Part shown: positions 21,557-28,207 of the stretch, in pieces
Numbering within the stretch: position 1 is the stretch's first letter
How the letters are laid out: the number at the start of each line of letters is the position of its first letter
Assembly: GCA_900769375.1 (NCBI GenBank)
Contig: CAAGGN010000124.1
Span: 1 to 31,221, forward strand
Source of the DNA: Clostridia bacterium
Lineage (GTDB): Bacteria; Bacillota; Clostridia; Oscillospirales; Acutalibacteraceae
Length of the DNA stretch: 31,221 nucleotides
Reading direction: 5' to 3'
Notes under the pieces: generated by a model
Database searches by the model: none
What the model was told of the DNA's origin: nothing
Seen by the model: the letters and a program-made list of their open reading frames with translations, nothing else
Made by a program: the position numbers and the translations under genes

Positions 21557-23298
21557 TGAAAACCTTAAAACTTATTAAACGCTTTTTGCCCTACTATAAA
21601 AAACATATAGGAACCTTGATTTTCGACCTTGTTTGCGCAATGCTTACAACGGTTTGCGAATTAGTGCTTCCCATGATAGTAAGGGAAATAACGGGCAGAG
21701 CCACCGATAATATCGCCGCTCTCACGGTGCCTTTTATTATTAAAACAGGCGTATTTTATATCGTTCTCCGTATTATTGATACCCTCGCCAATTACTATAT
21801 GGCGTCGGTTGGTCACATAATGGGCACGAAAATTGAGACCGATATGAGAAGGGATATGTTTTCCCATCTTCAGAAGCTTTCCTTCTCCTTTTACGATAAT
21901 ACAAAAGTGGGCAGTATTATGTCGCGAATTACAAGCGACCTTTTCGACGTTACGGAATTCGCCCACCACTGCCCCGAGGAATTTTTAATTGCGGGAATTA
22001 AGATTATCGCCGCCTTTATAATTCTTTGCGGCGTAAATATTCCCTTAACTCTTATAATTTTCTCGATTATTCCTCCTATGCTTATAGTGCTTCGCCACTT
22101 CAACAAAAAGATGAAGGCGGGATTCAGAGAATCCCGTAAAAGCGTTGCGGAACTTAATTCCTGCGTTGAGGATAGTTTGCTCGGTATCCGTGTTGTTAAA
22201 TCCTTTGCGGGCGAATCTCTCGAAGAAGAAAAATTTGAAAACGGCAATCTGGGCTTTTTGAATATTAAGTCCAAGGTTTATAGATATATGGCAGGATTCC
22301 ATTCCTGTACCCGATTTTTTGACGGACTTATGTATATCACCGTGGTCGTAGCGGGCGCCCTCTTTATGATAAAGGGCTCCATCGACGCGGCGGATTTCGT
22401 TGCCTATCTTTTATACGTTTCCACCCTTCTTACCTCTATCAGAAGAATTGTCGAATTTGCAGAGCAGTTCCAAAGAGGTATGACGGGTATCGAGCGTTTT
22501 GCCGAGATTATGGATACAAATCCCGATATTGTTGACAGTAAGAGCGCCAAGCCCATTAAGGACGTTAAGGGTGAAATCTGCTTTGACGACGTTACCTTCC
22601 GCTATTCTGAAGATACCAAAGAGGTCTTAACCCATATAAATCTTAAAATCGGCGTTGGTGAAAACGTGGCTCTCGTTGGACCTTCGGGCGGCGGAAAGAC
22701 CACTATTTGTTCCCTGATTCCGAGATTTTATGATATTGATAGCGGTGTTATAACCCTTGACGGTAAAAATATTAAGAATATCACCCTTAAATCCCTTCGC
22801 GAGAATATTGGTATCGTGCAACAGGATGTTTATCTTTTCTCGGGCAGTGTTTATGAAAATATTGCCTACGGTAAGCCCGATGCCACCAAAGAAGAAATCG
22901 AAAACGCCGCCCGTCTCGCAGGGGCAGATAAGTTTATTGAAGGTCTCCCCGAAGGGTATAATACCTATGTTGGTGAGCGGGGCGTTAAACTTTCGGGCGG
23001 TCAGAAGCAAAGAATTTCTATCGCGAGGGTTTTCCTTAAAAACCCACCCGTACTTATTCTCGATGAGGCAACAAGCGCCCTCGATAACGAATCAGAAAAA
23101 CTCGTTCAAGCGTCACTTGAACGGCTTCAAAAGGGCAGAACAACCCTCACCATAGCCCACCGCCTTACCACCATTAAAAATGCAGATAAGATTATTGTTC
23201 TTACTGCCGACGGTATCGCCGAAAGCGGTACGCACAGTGAACTTCTGCAAAAAGGCGGACTTTACAGCGAATTATATAGTTCATATAGCGAAGATTGA
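21556..23298 (+). CDS. ABC exporter half-transporter (membrane and ATPase domains fused)
   Basis: This 580-aa protein has six N-terminal membrane helices (about 1-300) and a C-terminal nucleotide-binding domain with Walker A GPSGGGKTT, Q-loop QQDVYLFSGSVYENIAYG, signature LSGGQKQRISIARV, Walker B LILDEATSALD and H-loop TIAHRL. It is a type IV (MsbA/LmrA-like) exporter that should work as a homodimer, since no partner half-transporter is adjacent. The ATG overlaps the sufB stop by 1 nt (TAATG) and has no clear ribosome binding site, so translation depends on coupling. The substrate is unknown: neighbours suggest either Fe-S/redox or envelope roles. Confidence 0.9.
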   Translation: MKTLKLIKRFLPYYKKHIGTLIFDLVCAMLTTVCELVLPMIVREITGRATDNIAALTVPFIIKTGVFYIVLRIIDTLANYYMASVGHIMGTKIETDMRRDMFSHLQKLSFSFYDNTKVGSIMSRITSDLFDVTEFAHHCPEEFLIAGIKIIAAFIILCGVNIPLTLIIFSIIPPMLIVLRHFNKKMKAGFRESRKSVAELNSCVEDSLLGIRVVKSFAGESLEEEKFENGNLGFLNIKSKVYRYMAGFHSCTRFFDGLMYITVVVAGALFMIKGSIDAADFVAYLLYVSTLLTSIRRIVEFAEQFQRGMTGIERFAEIMDTNPDIVDSKSAKPIKDVKGEICFDDVTFRYSEDTKEVLTHINLKIGVGENVALVGPSGGGKTTICSLIPRFYDIDSGVITLDGKNIKNITLKSLRENIGIVQQDVYLFSGSVYENIAYGKPDATKEEIENAARLAGADKFIEGLPEGYNTYVGERGVKLSGGQKQRISIARVFLKNPPVLILDEATSALDNESEKLVQASLERLQKGRTTLTIAHRLTTIKNADKIIVLTADGIAESGTHSELLQKGGLYSELYSSYSED

Positions 23299-23326
23299 TT
23301 TTTAAAAAAGCGAGGTGATAACGCTT

Positions 23327-24094
23327 ATGGAAAACTTTTTATCTGCGGCCATAGTTACCTATAATGATATTGATAAGGTGCGTGACGCCGTGCTTTCCAT
23401 AAAGGAAAACACCAAGCGTTATCCCCTTAAACTTTATATAATTGATAACGGCTCTACCGACGGAACTGCCGATTACTTTAAGGATTATGATCTTACGGTA
23501 ATCGAAAACGGAAAAAATCTGGGCTTCGGAGCCGCTCATAATAAAGTTCTTAATCTGCCTCTCGGTAAATATCACTTCATCATAAATCCGGATATTGTCA
23601 TAAAAAGCGACGTGCTTTCCGATATGGCGGATTTTATGGAAGAAAATCCCGACGTCGCCCTTATGATGCCTAATATTTTAAACGGGGACGGTTCAATTCA
23701 GTATCTTCCAAAAGAAATTCCTACGACGCGATATTTATTTTTAGGTCGACTGGCGCGACTTGGCGGAAACTTTAAAAAAATCCGCGAAGAATATGTCTGG
23801 GCCGACCGCGAAATTGCGGATACCGCCGATATAGATTTCGTAAGCGGTTGCTTTATGTGCATAAAAAGCGAGGTCTTTAAAGCCCTTGGCGGATTTGACG
23901 AAAGGTATTTTATGTATCTTGAAGATGCAGATTTAACCCTTCGGGCTAAAAAAATGGGCCGCGCGGTTATAAATCCAAATATCGCCGTTACTCACTCTTG
24001 GGAGCGGGAAAGCGCCAAAAAACTCAAATATTTATTTATTCATCTTTCATCGGCAAGAAAATTTTTAAGAAGGCGGAGGAAAAAGGAAATATGA
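23327..24094 (+). CDS. GT2 glycosyltransferase, probable rhamnosyltransferase
   Basis: This 255-aa family 2 glycosyltransferase has the nucleotide-sugar fold start AAIVTYNDIDKVRDAVLS, IIDNGSTDGT, NLGFGAAHNKVL, a metal-binding NPD in INPDIVI, and the acceptor-side block GGFDERYFMYLEDADLTLR, as in WbbL-type rhamnosyltransferases. The gene overlaps rfbD by 4 nt, and the three dTDP-rhamnose genes follow, so transfer of L-rhamnose to an envelope glycan is the likely job. The ATG at 23327 is preferred, with GAGGTGA 8 bp upstream; GTG 23315 lies inside that site. The basic C-terminus (RKFLRRRRKKE) may hold it at the membrane. Confidence 0.87.
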   Translation: MENFLSAAIVTYNDIDKVRDAVLSIKENTKRYPLKLYIIDNGSTDGTADYFKDYDLTVIENGKNLGFGAAHNKVLNLPLGKYHFIINPDIVIKSDVLSDMADFMEENPDVALMMPNILNGDGSIQYLPKEIPTTRYLFLGRLARLGGNFKKIREEYVWADREIADTADIDFVSGCFMCIKSEVFKALGGFDERYFMYLEDADLTLRAKKMGRAVINPNIAVTHSWERESAKKLKYLFIHLSSARKFLRRRRKKEI

Positions 24095-24975
24095 AAATTT
24101 TAATTACGGGCTGCCACGGCCAACTTGGAAATGAACTTATTTCCATACTCAATAGCGGCAAGAGTGAAATCGGTCCTATGCCCTCGGCCCTTGAAAACGC
24201 CGAAATCTGCGCCGTGGATATTGATACTCTCGATATTTCGGATGCCACCGCAGTTAAATCTTTAGTGGCGGCAGAAAAGTGTGATGTTATTATTAACTGC
24301 GCCGCTATGACAAACGTTGACGGATGCGAAAGCGACTACGAGACCGCCTTTAAGGTTAACGCCATGGGCGTTAGAAATCTCGCTATGGCGGCAAAAAGCG
24401 TTGATGCCAAGCTTATCCATGTTTCTACCGATTATGTTTTTGCAGGGGACGGCGTTCGCCCCTATGTTGAGTGGGATAAGGTAGACCCTCAAAGCGCTTA
24501 CGGCGCATCCAAGGCACTTGGTGAAAGATACGCCTTAGAGTTTAACGATAAAACCTTTGTTGTACGCACCTCCTGGCTTTACGGATACGTCGGCAAAAAC
24601 TTTGTTAAGACCGTAAGAAGAATTTTAAAAGAAAAGGGCGCTATGACCGTTGTTAACGACCAACGCGGTAACCCCACCAACGCCAACGATTTGGCGCACC
24701 ATCTTTTAAAACTCGCCTTAACCGAAGAATACGGAATTTATCATTGCACAGGAGAAGGCGAATGCACCTGGTATGATTTTGCCAAGAAAATCGCCGAGCT
24801 TTCGGGATATGACGGGGATATAGTTAAGCCCTGTACGTCTGACGAATTCCCATCCCCAACTAAACGACCCGCCTATTCTTCTCTTCGCAATTTAGCCCTT
24901 CAGTGTACCGTGGGTAATGAAATGCGAAACTGGGAAGCAGCAATAGAAAACTATATTAAAAATCTGGAGGACTAA
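24091..24975 (+). CDS. rfbD: dTDP-4-dehydrorhamnose reductase
   Basis: RfbD performs the last step of dTDP-L-rhamnose synthesis, reducing dTDP-4-dehydro-L-rhamnose with NAD(P)H. The 294-aa protein begins with the dinucleotide motif ITGCHGQLGNEL and carries the SDR catalytic set STDYVF (from 112) and Y137-x3-K141 in SAYGASKALGE. The ATG at 24091 overlaps the glycosyltransferase stop (ATGA), with GGAGGA and AAGGAA upstream. The longer in-frame extension inside the glycosyltransferase gene is not used. Confidence 0.95.
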   Translation: MKILITGCHGQLGNELISILNSGKSEIGPMPSALENAEICAVDIDTLDISDATAVKSLVAAEKCDVIINCAAMTNVDGCESDYETAFKVNAMGVRNLAMAAKSVDAKLIHVSTDYVFAGDGVRPYVEWDKVDPQSAYGASKALGERYALEFNDKTFVVRTSWLYGYVGKNFVKTVRRILKEKGAMTVVNDQRGNPTNANDLAHHLLKLALTEEYGIYHCTGEGECTWYDFAKKIAELSGYDGDIVKPCTSDEFPSPTKRPAYSSLRNLALQCTVGNEMRNWEAAIENYIKNLED

Positions 24976-24979
24976 AACT

Positions 24980-26047
24980 ATGAAAACCTATCTTGTTACC
25001 GGTGGCGCCGGATTCATTGGCTCAAACTTCGTTATCTATATGTTAAATAAATACGAAGATATTAAAATTATCAATGTTGATAAACTTACCTATGCAGGTA
25101 ACCTTGAAAATCTTAAAAGCGTTGAAAACGACCCCCGCTATACCTTCGTTCAGGCCGACATTTGCGACAGAGAAGCAATTTCCAAAATCTTCGCAGAAAA
25201 CGAGGTTGATTATGTAGTTAACTTTGCGGCAGAAAGCCACGTTGACCGCTCCATCACCAACCCCGAAATCTTCGTTAAGACCAACGTTGAGGGCACCGTT
25301 AATATGCTTCAGTGCGCCAAGGTTGCCTGGACTATAGGTGACGACCAATATAAAGAGGGCGTAAAGTATCTTCAGGTTTCTACCGACGAGGTTTACGGTT
25401 CTTTGGGCGATGAGGGTTACTTTATGGAAACAACTCCCCTCGACCCCCACTCCCCCTATTCTTCATCCAAGGCATCTGCCGATTTCTTTGTAAAGGCCTT
25501 TGGGGATACATATAAATTCCCCATCAATATCACCCGTTGCTCTAATAACTACGGTCCCTTCCAGTTCCCCGAAAAGCTTATTCCCCTTATTATGAATAAT
25601 ACCTTGCAGCACAAGGATCTTCCCGTTTACGGTGACGGTATGCAGATTCGCGACTGGCTCTACGTTGAGGACCACTGCAAAGCCATTGATATGGTTATCA
25701 CAGGCGGCCGCCTTGGCGAAGTTTATAACGTTGGCGGTCATAACGAACGCCCCAATATTTTCATAGTTAAGTCCATCATTGAATATATCAAGGAAAACGT
25801 TGACTCTACCGTTGGCGAGCATATGATTAAGCACGTTACCGACCGAAAGGGTCACGACCGCCGTTACGGAATCGACCCCCAGAAAATCAAAGACGAGCTT
25901 GGTTGGTATCCCGAAACCTGTTTTGAGGTTGGTATTAAGAAAACTTTAAAATGGTATCTTGATAACAAAGAGTGGTTTGATAATGTTACCAGTGGCGCTT
26001 ATCAGAAGTATTATGATACTATGTATAGCGGCAAAGAGGAGATTTAA
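24980..26047 (+). CDS. rfbB: dTDP-glucose 4,6-dehydratase
   Basis: RfbB converts dTDP-glucose to dTDP-4-dehydro-6-deoxyglucose. The 355-aa length is normal for the family. The NAD-binding TGGAGFIGSNFV, the active-site STDEVYG (with D136-E137) and Y160-x3-K164 (SPYSSSKASAD) are intact, followed by the typical SNNYGPFQFPEKLIPL. It starts 4 nt after rfbD behind GGAGG. The substrate-making enzyme RfbA (glucose-1-phosphate thymidylyltransferase) is not in this array. Confidence 0.97.
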   Translation: MKTYLVTGGAGFIGSNFVIYMLNKYEDIKIINVDKLTYAGNLENLKSVENDPRYTFVQADICDREAISKIFAENEVDYVVNFAAESHVDRSITNPEIFVKTNVEGTVNMLQCAKVAWTIGDDQYKEGVKYLQVSTDEVYGSLGDEGYFMETTPLDPHSPYSSSKASADFFVKAFGDTYKFPINITRCSNNYGPFQFPEKLIPLIMNNTLQHKDLPVYGDGMQIRDWLYVEDHCKAIDMVITGGRLGEVYNVGGHNERPNIFIVKSIIEYIKENVDSTVGEHMIKHVTDRKGHDRRYGIDPQKIKDELGWYPETCFEVGIKKTLKWYLDNKEWFDNVTSGAYQKYYDTMYSGKEEI

Positions 26048-26050
26048 TTA

Positions 26051-26602
26051 ATGGGCAAGTTTAATTTTATCAAAACCTCTATTGATGGAGTTATCATTGT
26101 TGAACCCACCGCCTTCGGCGATAGCCGCGGCTACTTTATGGAGACCTATCAGAAGGAGGATTTTAAAGCGGGCGGAATTGATATCGATTTTGTTCAGGAT
26201 AATCAGTCAATGTCTACAAAAGGTGTTCTTCGTGGACTTCATTTTCAGATTAATTACCCCCAGACCAAGCTTGTGCGCTGTGTAAGAGGCGAGGTTTTTG
26301 ATGTTTGCGTGGATTTAAGAGAGGGCTCAGAAACCTACGGCAAATGGGAGGGCGTTATCCTTTCGGCTGAAAACAAGCGCCAGTTTTTAGTGCCTAAGGG
26401 CTTTGCTCACGGCTTTGTAGTGCTTTCCGATGAGGCAGAGTTCTGCTATAAGGTTGATGACTACTATCATCCCAATGACGAGGGCGGCCTTATGTGGAAC
26501 GACCCCGATATTGCTATCGAGTGGCCCATCCCCGATGATATGGAAATTAAACTTTCCGATAAGGATAAAATCCACCCCGCTTTCAAAGATTTTAAAAAAT
26601 AA
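26051..26602 (+). CDS. rfbC: dTDP-4-dehydrorhamnose 3,5-epimerase
   Basis: RfbC epimerises C3 and C5 of dTDP-4-dehydro-6-deoxyglucose. This 183-aa cupin has the catalytic His64 in RGLHFQ, the RGEVFDVCVDLREGSETYGKW block and a candidate catalytic Tyr133. The gene begins 3 nt after rfbB with GAGGAG overlapping the rfbB end. It closes the array, and a long hairpin terminator follows. Confidence 0.96.
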   Translation: MGKFNFIKTSIDGVIIVEPTAFGDSRGYFMETYQKEDFKAGGIDIDFVQDNQSMSTKGVLRGLHFQINYPQTKLVRCVRGEVFDVCVDLREGSETYGKWEGVILSAENKRQFLVPKGFAHGFVVLSDEAEFCYKVDDYYHPNDEGGLMWNDPDIAIEWPIPDDMEIKLSDKDKIHPAFKDFKK

Positions 26603-26617
26603 TTTAAAATAATAAAT

Positions 26618-26662
26618 AAAACCTCCCTTTTTGGCAAAAATATTTGCAAAGGGAGGTTTTTA
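26618..26662 (+). terminator. Long terminator hairpin whose 3' arm carries the next ribosome binding site
   Basis: AAAACCTCCCTTT (26618-26630) pairs with AAAGGGAGGTTTT (26648-26660), and an inner GCAAA/TTTGC stem extends it; T residues follow. The GGGAGG in the 3' arm is also the ribosome binding site of the 60-aa gene starting at 26665. Confidence 0.8.
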
Positions 26663-26664
26663 AT

Positions 26665-26847
26665 ATGCAAAGCGGAAGCACAATGAATTTTCTTAAGGGT
26701 ATGGGCGCAGGAATGATAGCAGGCGCCGCCGCGGTAATTGTTGGCAAGGTAATGATGCAGGAAAAAGGGACCGTATCAAAAGGCACCGCCAAAATTGCCA
26801 AGGCCGTAGGCGAATTCGCCCAGGGCGTACAGACAATGTTTCATTAA
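26665..26847 (+). CDS. Small 60-aa glycine/alanine-rich membrane protein
   Basis: This 60-aa protein has one hydrophobic segment rich in Gly and Ala (FLKGMGAGMIAGAAAVIVGKVMM) and a Lys-containing amphipathic C-terminus (TAKIAKAVGEFAQGVQTMF). I know no function; similar short single-helix proteins are common and uncharacterised in gut Clostridia. It has a clear GGGAGG 8 bp upstream of the ATG, but that site lies in the 3' arm of the rfbC terminator, so it would be masked in transcripts reading through from rfbC. I find no convincing promoter of its own. Confidence 0.65.
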   Translation: MQSGSTMNFLKGMGAGMIAGAAAVIVGKVMMQEKGTVSKGTAKIAKAVGEFAQGVQTMFH

Positions 26848-26853
26848 AAAAAG

Positions 26854-26882
26854 CGGAACGGCACATTGGCCGTTCCCTACAA
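26854..26882. repeat. Dispersed TGTAGGG-edge hairpin, copy E
   Basis: GGAACGGC and GCCGTTCC form an 8-bp stem with a 6-nt loop, followed by CTACAA. The orientation is the same as copies A and D. Confidence 0.6.
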
Positions 26883-26885
26883 CAA

Positions 26886-26924
26886 AAACCACCCAAAAGA
26901 ATTTTATCTTTTCGGGTGGTTTTA
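26886..26924 (+). terminator. Terminator before the recombinase gene
   Basis: AAACCACCC-AAAAGA pairs with TCTTTT-C-GGGTGGTTT (one bulged C), followed by T residues. It isolates the recombinase gene from upstream transcription. Confidence 0.75.
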
Positions 26925-26982
26925 CTATATACATTTTATAACATTTTGTAGTACAATAAAGAAAAATGTCGGAGGTAATATT

Positions 26983-27822
26983 ATGACAAACACAATTAGC
27001 AATCAAACCCTGTTTTCTTTTATAAATTTTTTAAGAGAAAATGAAAAAAGCTCGAAGACCGTCGAAAAATACGTTCGTGATATCCGTCATTTTTTAAAAT
27101 TTCTGAATGGGCGTGAGCCCAACCGCGCTCTCCTTTTATCCTATAAATCCGCCATTAAGGAAGATTACGCCGTAACAAGCGCCAATTCTAAAATAGCGGC
27201 TATAAATTCTTTTTTCAGATTTTTAAAACGAGATGACCTTATATTAAAACAGTTTAAGGTTCAGCGAAAAGTTTTTTGCTCCGCTGAAAAGGAACTTACT
27301 AAGGCGGAATATTTTCGCCTTGTCAACGCCGCAAAAAACACGGGTAACCGCCGTCTCAATCTTCTTATGCAAACGGTTTGTTCAACAGGCATCAGAATAA
27401 GCGAGCTTCCGTTTATAACGGTAGAAGCGGTGGAAAATCTGGAAGCGCAGGTTTCTCTCAAGGGCAAAAACAGAGTTATTTTTATTAGCCCTGCATTGCA
27501 GAAAAAATTAAAGCAATATATTCGTGATGAAAATATAAAATCGGGTCCCGTATTTATCACTAAAAACGGAAACCCGATGAATCGGAGCAATATATGGCGC
27601 GAAATGAAAAAACTTTGCGCCTTGGCAGGTGTTTCGGAAAACAAGGTCTTTCCTCATAACCTGCGTCATCTTTTCGCAAGAATATTCTACGGAATTGAAA
27701 AGGATATTATAAAACTTGCGGATATTTTAGGTCACAGTAATATTAACACTACCCGTATATATATAATGAGTAGCGGAGAAGAACACAGAAAAAGAATAGA
27801 AACTATGAAATTGATAATATAA
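26983..27822 (+). CDS. Tyrosine recombinase, probable DNA invertase of the adjacent switch
   Basis: This 279-aa XerC/D-like site-specific recombinase has an N-terminal SAM-like core-binding domain (about 1-95) and a catalytic domain with all active-site residues: R138 (STGIRISEL), K162 (LKGKNRVI), H225-x2-R228 (HNLRHLF), H251 (LGHSNINT) and the nucleophile Y260 (TRIY). It starts at ATG 26983 behind GGAGG; the upstream in-frame extension has no ribosome binding site. A TACAAT at 26952-26957 is a likely -10. Its stop lies about 40 bp before the first of three near-palindromic sites that flank a promoter. No phage or conjugation genes are near, so I infer a local inversion role, like the small recombinases that drive phase variation in Clostridia and Bacteroidetes. 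Confidence 0.9.
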   Translation: MTNTISNQTLFSFINFLRENEKSSKTVEKYVRDIRHFLKFLNGREPNRALLLSYKSAIKEDYAVTSANSKIAAINSFFRFLKRDDLILKQFKVQRKVFCSAEKELTKAEYFRLVNAAKNTGNRRLNLLMQTVCSTGIRISELPFITVEAVENLEAQVSLKGKNRVIFISPALQKKLKQYIRDENIKSGPVFITKNGNPMNRSNIWREMKKLCALAGVSENKVFPHNLRHLFARIFYGIEKDIIKLADILGHSNINTTRIYIMSSGEEHRKRIETMKLII

Positions 27823-27859
27823 AAAATCCGTCTGCGGTGAGGACGAAAAATAAAAAAAT

Positions 27860-27881
27860 ACAACATAATAGGCATTATGTT
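27860..27881 (+). repeat. Recombination site 1 (direct orientation)
   Basis: Arms AACATAAT and ATTATGTT flank an asymmetric AGGC core (27870-27873). All 22 bp match the reverse complement of 28144-28165 in site 3. It is the outer of two direct copies, 31 bp before site 2. Confidence 0.8.
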
Positions 27882-27893
27882 ATAACGTAAATC

Positions 27894-27916
27894 ACATAAT
27901 AGGCATTATGTTGTAT
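27894..27916 (+). repeat. Recombination site 2 (direct orientation)
   Basis: The same near-palindrome with AGGC core at 27901-27904. These 23 bp are the exact reverse complement of 28140-28162 (site 3). The outermost base of the left arm differs from site 1 (C in place of A). Confidence 0.85.
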
Positions 27917-27983
27917 GGATGAATTTAAAAAATCACCGAAACCCCCAATTGAATAAAAACGCAAAAAAATAAGCGTAACAAAA

Positions 27984-28022
27984 AAACCTTTAAGGAAAAA
28001 ATTTCCTAAAAAGGTTTGTTTT
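27984..28022. terminator. Terminator inside the invertible segment
   Basis: AAACCTTT pairs with AAAGGTTT and an inner AGGAAA with TTTCCT. The tail on the minus strand (a run of six to seven T) is stronger than on the plus strand (GTTTTG). After inversion the strong direction would face the operon. Confidence 0.7.
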
Positions 28023-28068
28023 GCTACACCTAATATTGAAAAAAATGGCTTTAAAATGCGAAAAAACC

Positions 28069-28097
28069 TTGATAAAACCTAATATGTATGCTATAAT
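28069..28097 (+). promoter_or_regulatory. Switchable promoter of the SipW/TasA-like operon
   Basis: TTGATA at 28069-28074 and TATAAT at 28092-28097 are 17 bp apart, with an extended -10 (TGC at 28089-28091). It is one of the best promoters in the window and lies inside the putative invertible segment, about 110 bp before the first gene of the operon. The transcript leader would include site 3 as a small hairpin. Confidence 0.8.
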
Positions 28098-28139
28098 AAA
28101 ACACAATTAAATTTGAAGAATTCGATTTGTGTTTAATTT

Positions 28140-28165
28140 ATACAACATAATGCCTATTATGTTGT
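28140..28165 (-). repeat. Recombination site 3 (inverted orientation)
   Basis: The core reads GCCT (28152-28155), the reverse complement of the AGGC of sites 1 and 2, between the same arms. The match to site 2 is 23 of 23 bp and to site 1 22 of 22 bp, covering slightly different ends. A lone half-site-like ACATAAT follows at 28176-28182. Confidence 0.85.
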
Positions 28166-28207
28166 CATAAAATATACATAATGACAAGAAGGCGGTGGCA
28201 AATCAAA

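Larger units (their letters stand above)
27894..28165. other. Putative invertible promoter segment (phase-variation switch)
   Basis: The segment between inverted sites 2 and 3 contains no gene. It carries a hairpin terminator (27984-28022) and an outward-pointing promoter (28069-28097). Recombination between sites 2 and 3 would flip about 250 bp, turning the promoter away from the operon at 28208 and towards the recombinase gene. Use of site 1 in place of site 2 would flip about 31 bp more. In the orientation given here the promoter faces the operon, the presumed ON state. Confidence 0.8.

Noticed and set aside
26983..27822. Integrase of a prophage or conjugative element
   Set aside because: No phage, relaxase or excision genes lie nearby, and the sites are local inverted repeats, not a tRNA-linked attachment site.
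27860..28165. The three AACATAAT repeats as a short CRISPR array
   Set aside because: Only three copies, one inverted, with spacings of 31 bp and about 250 bp, and no cas genes nearby. The asymmetric core and neighbouring recombinase explain them better.
28140..28165. Site 3 as a transcription terminator
   Set aside because: It can fold into an 8-bp hairpin but has no T run after it, is AT-rich and weak, and matches sites 1 and 2 exactly.
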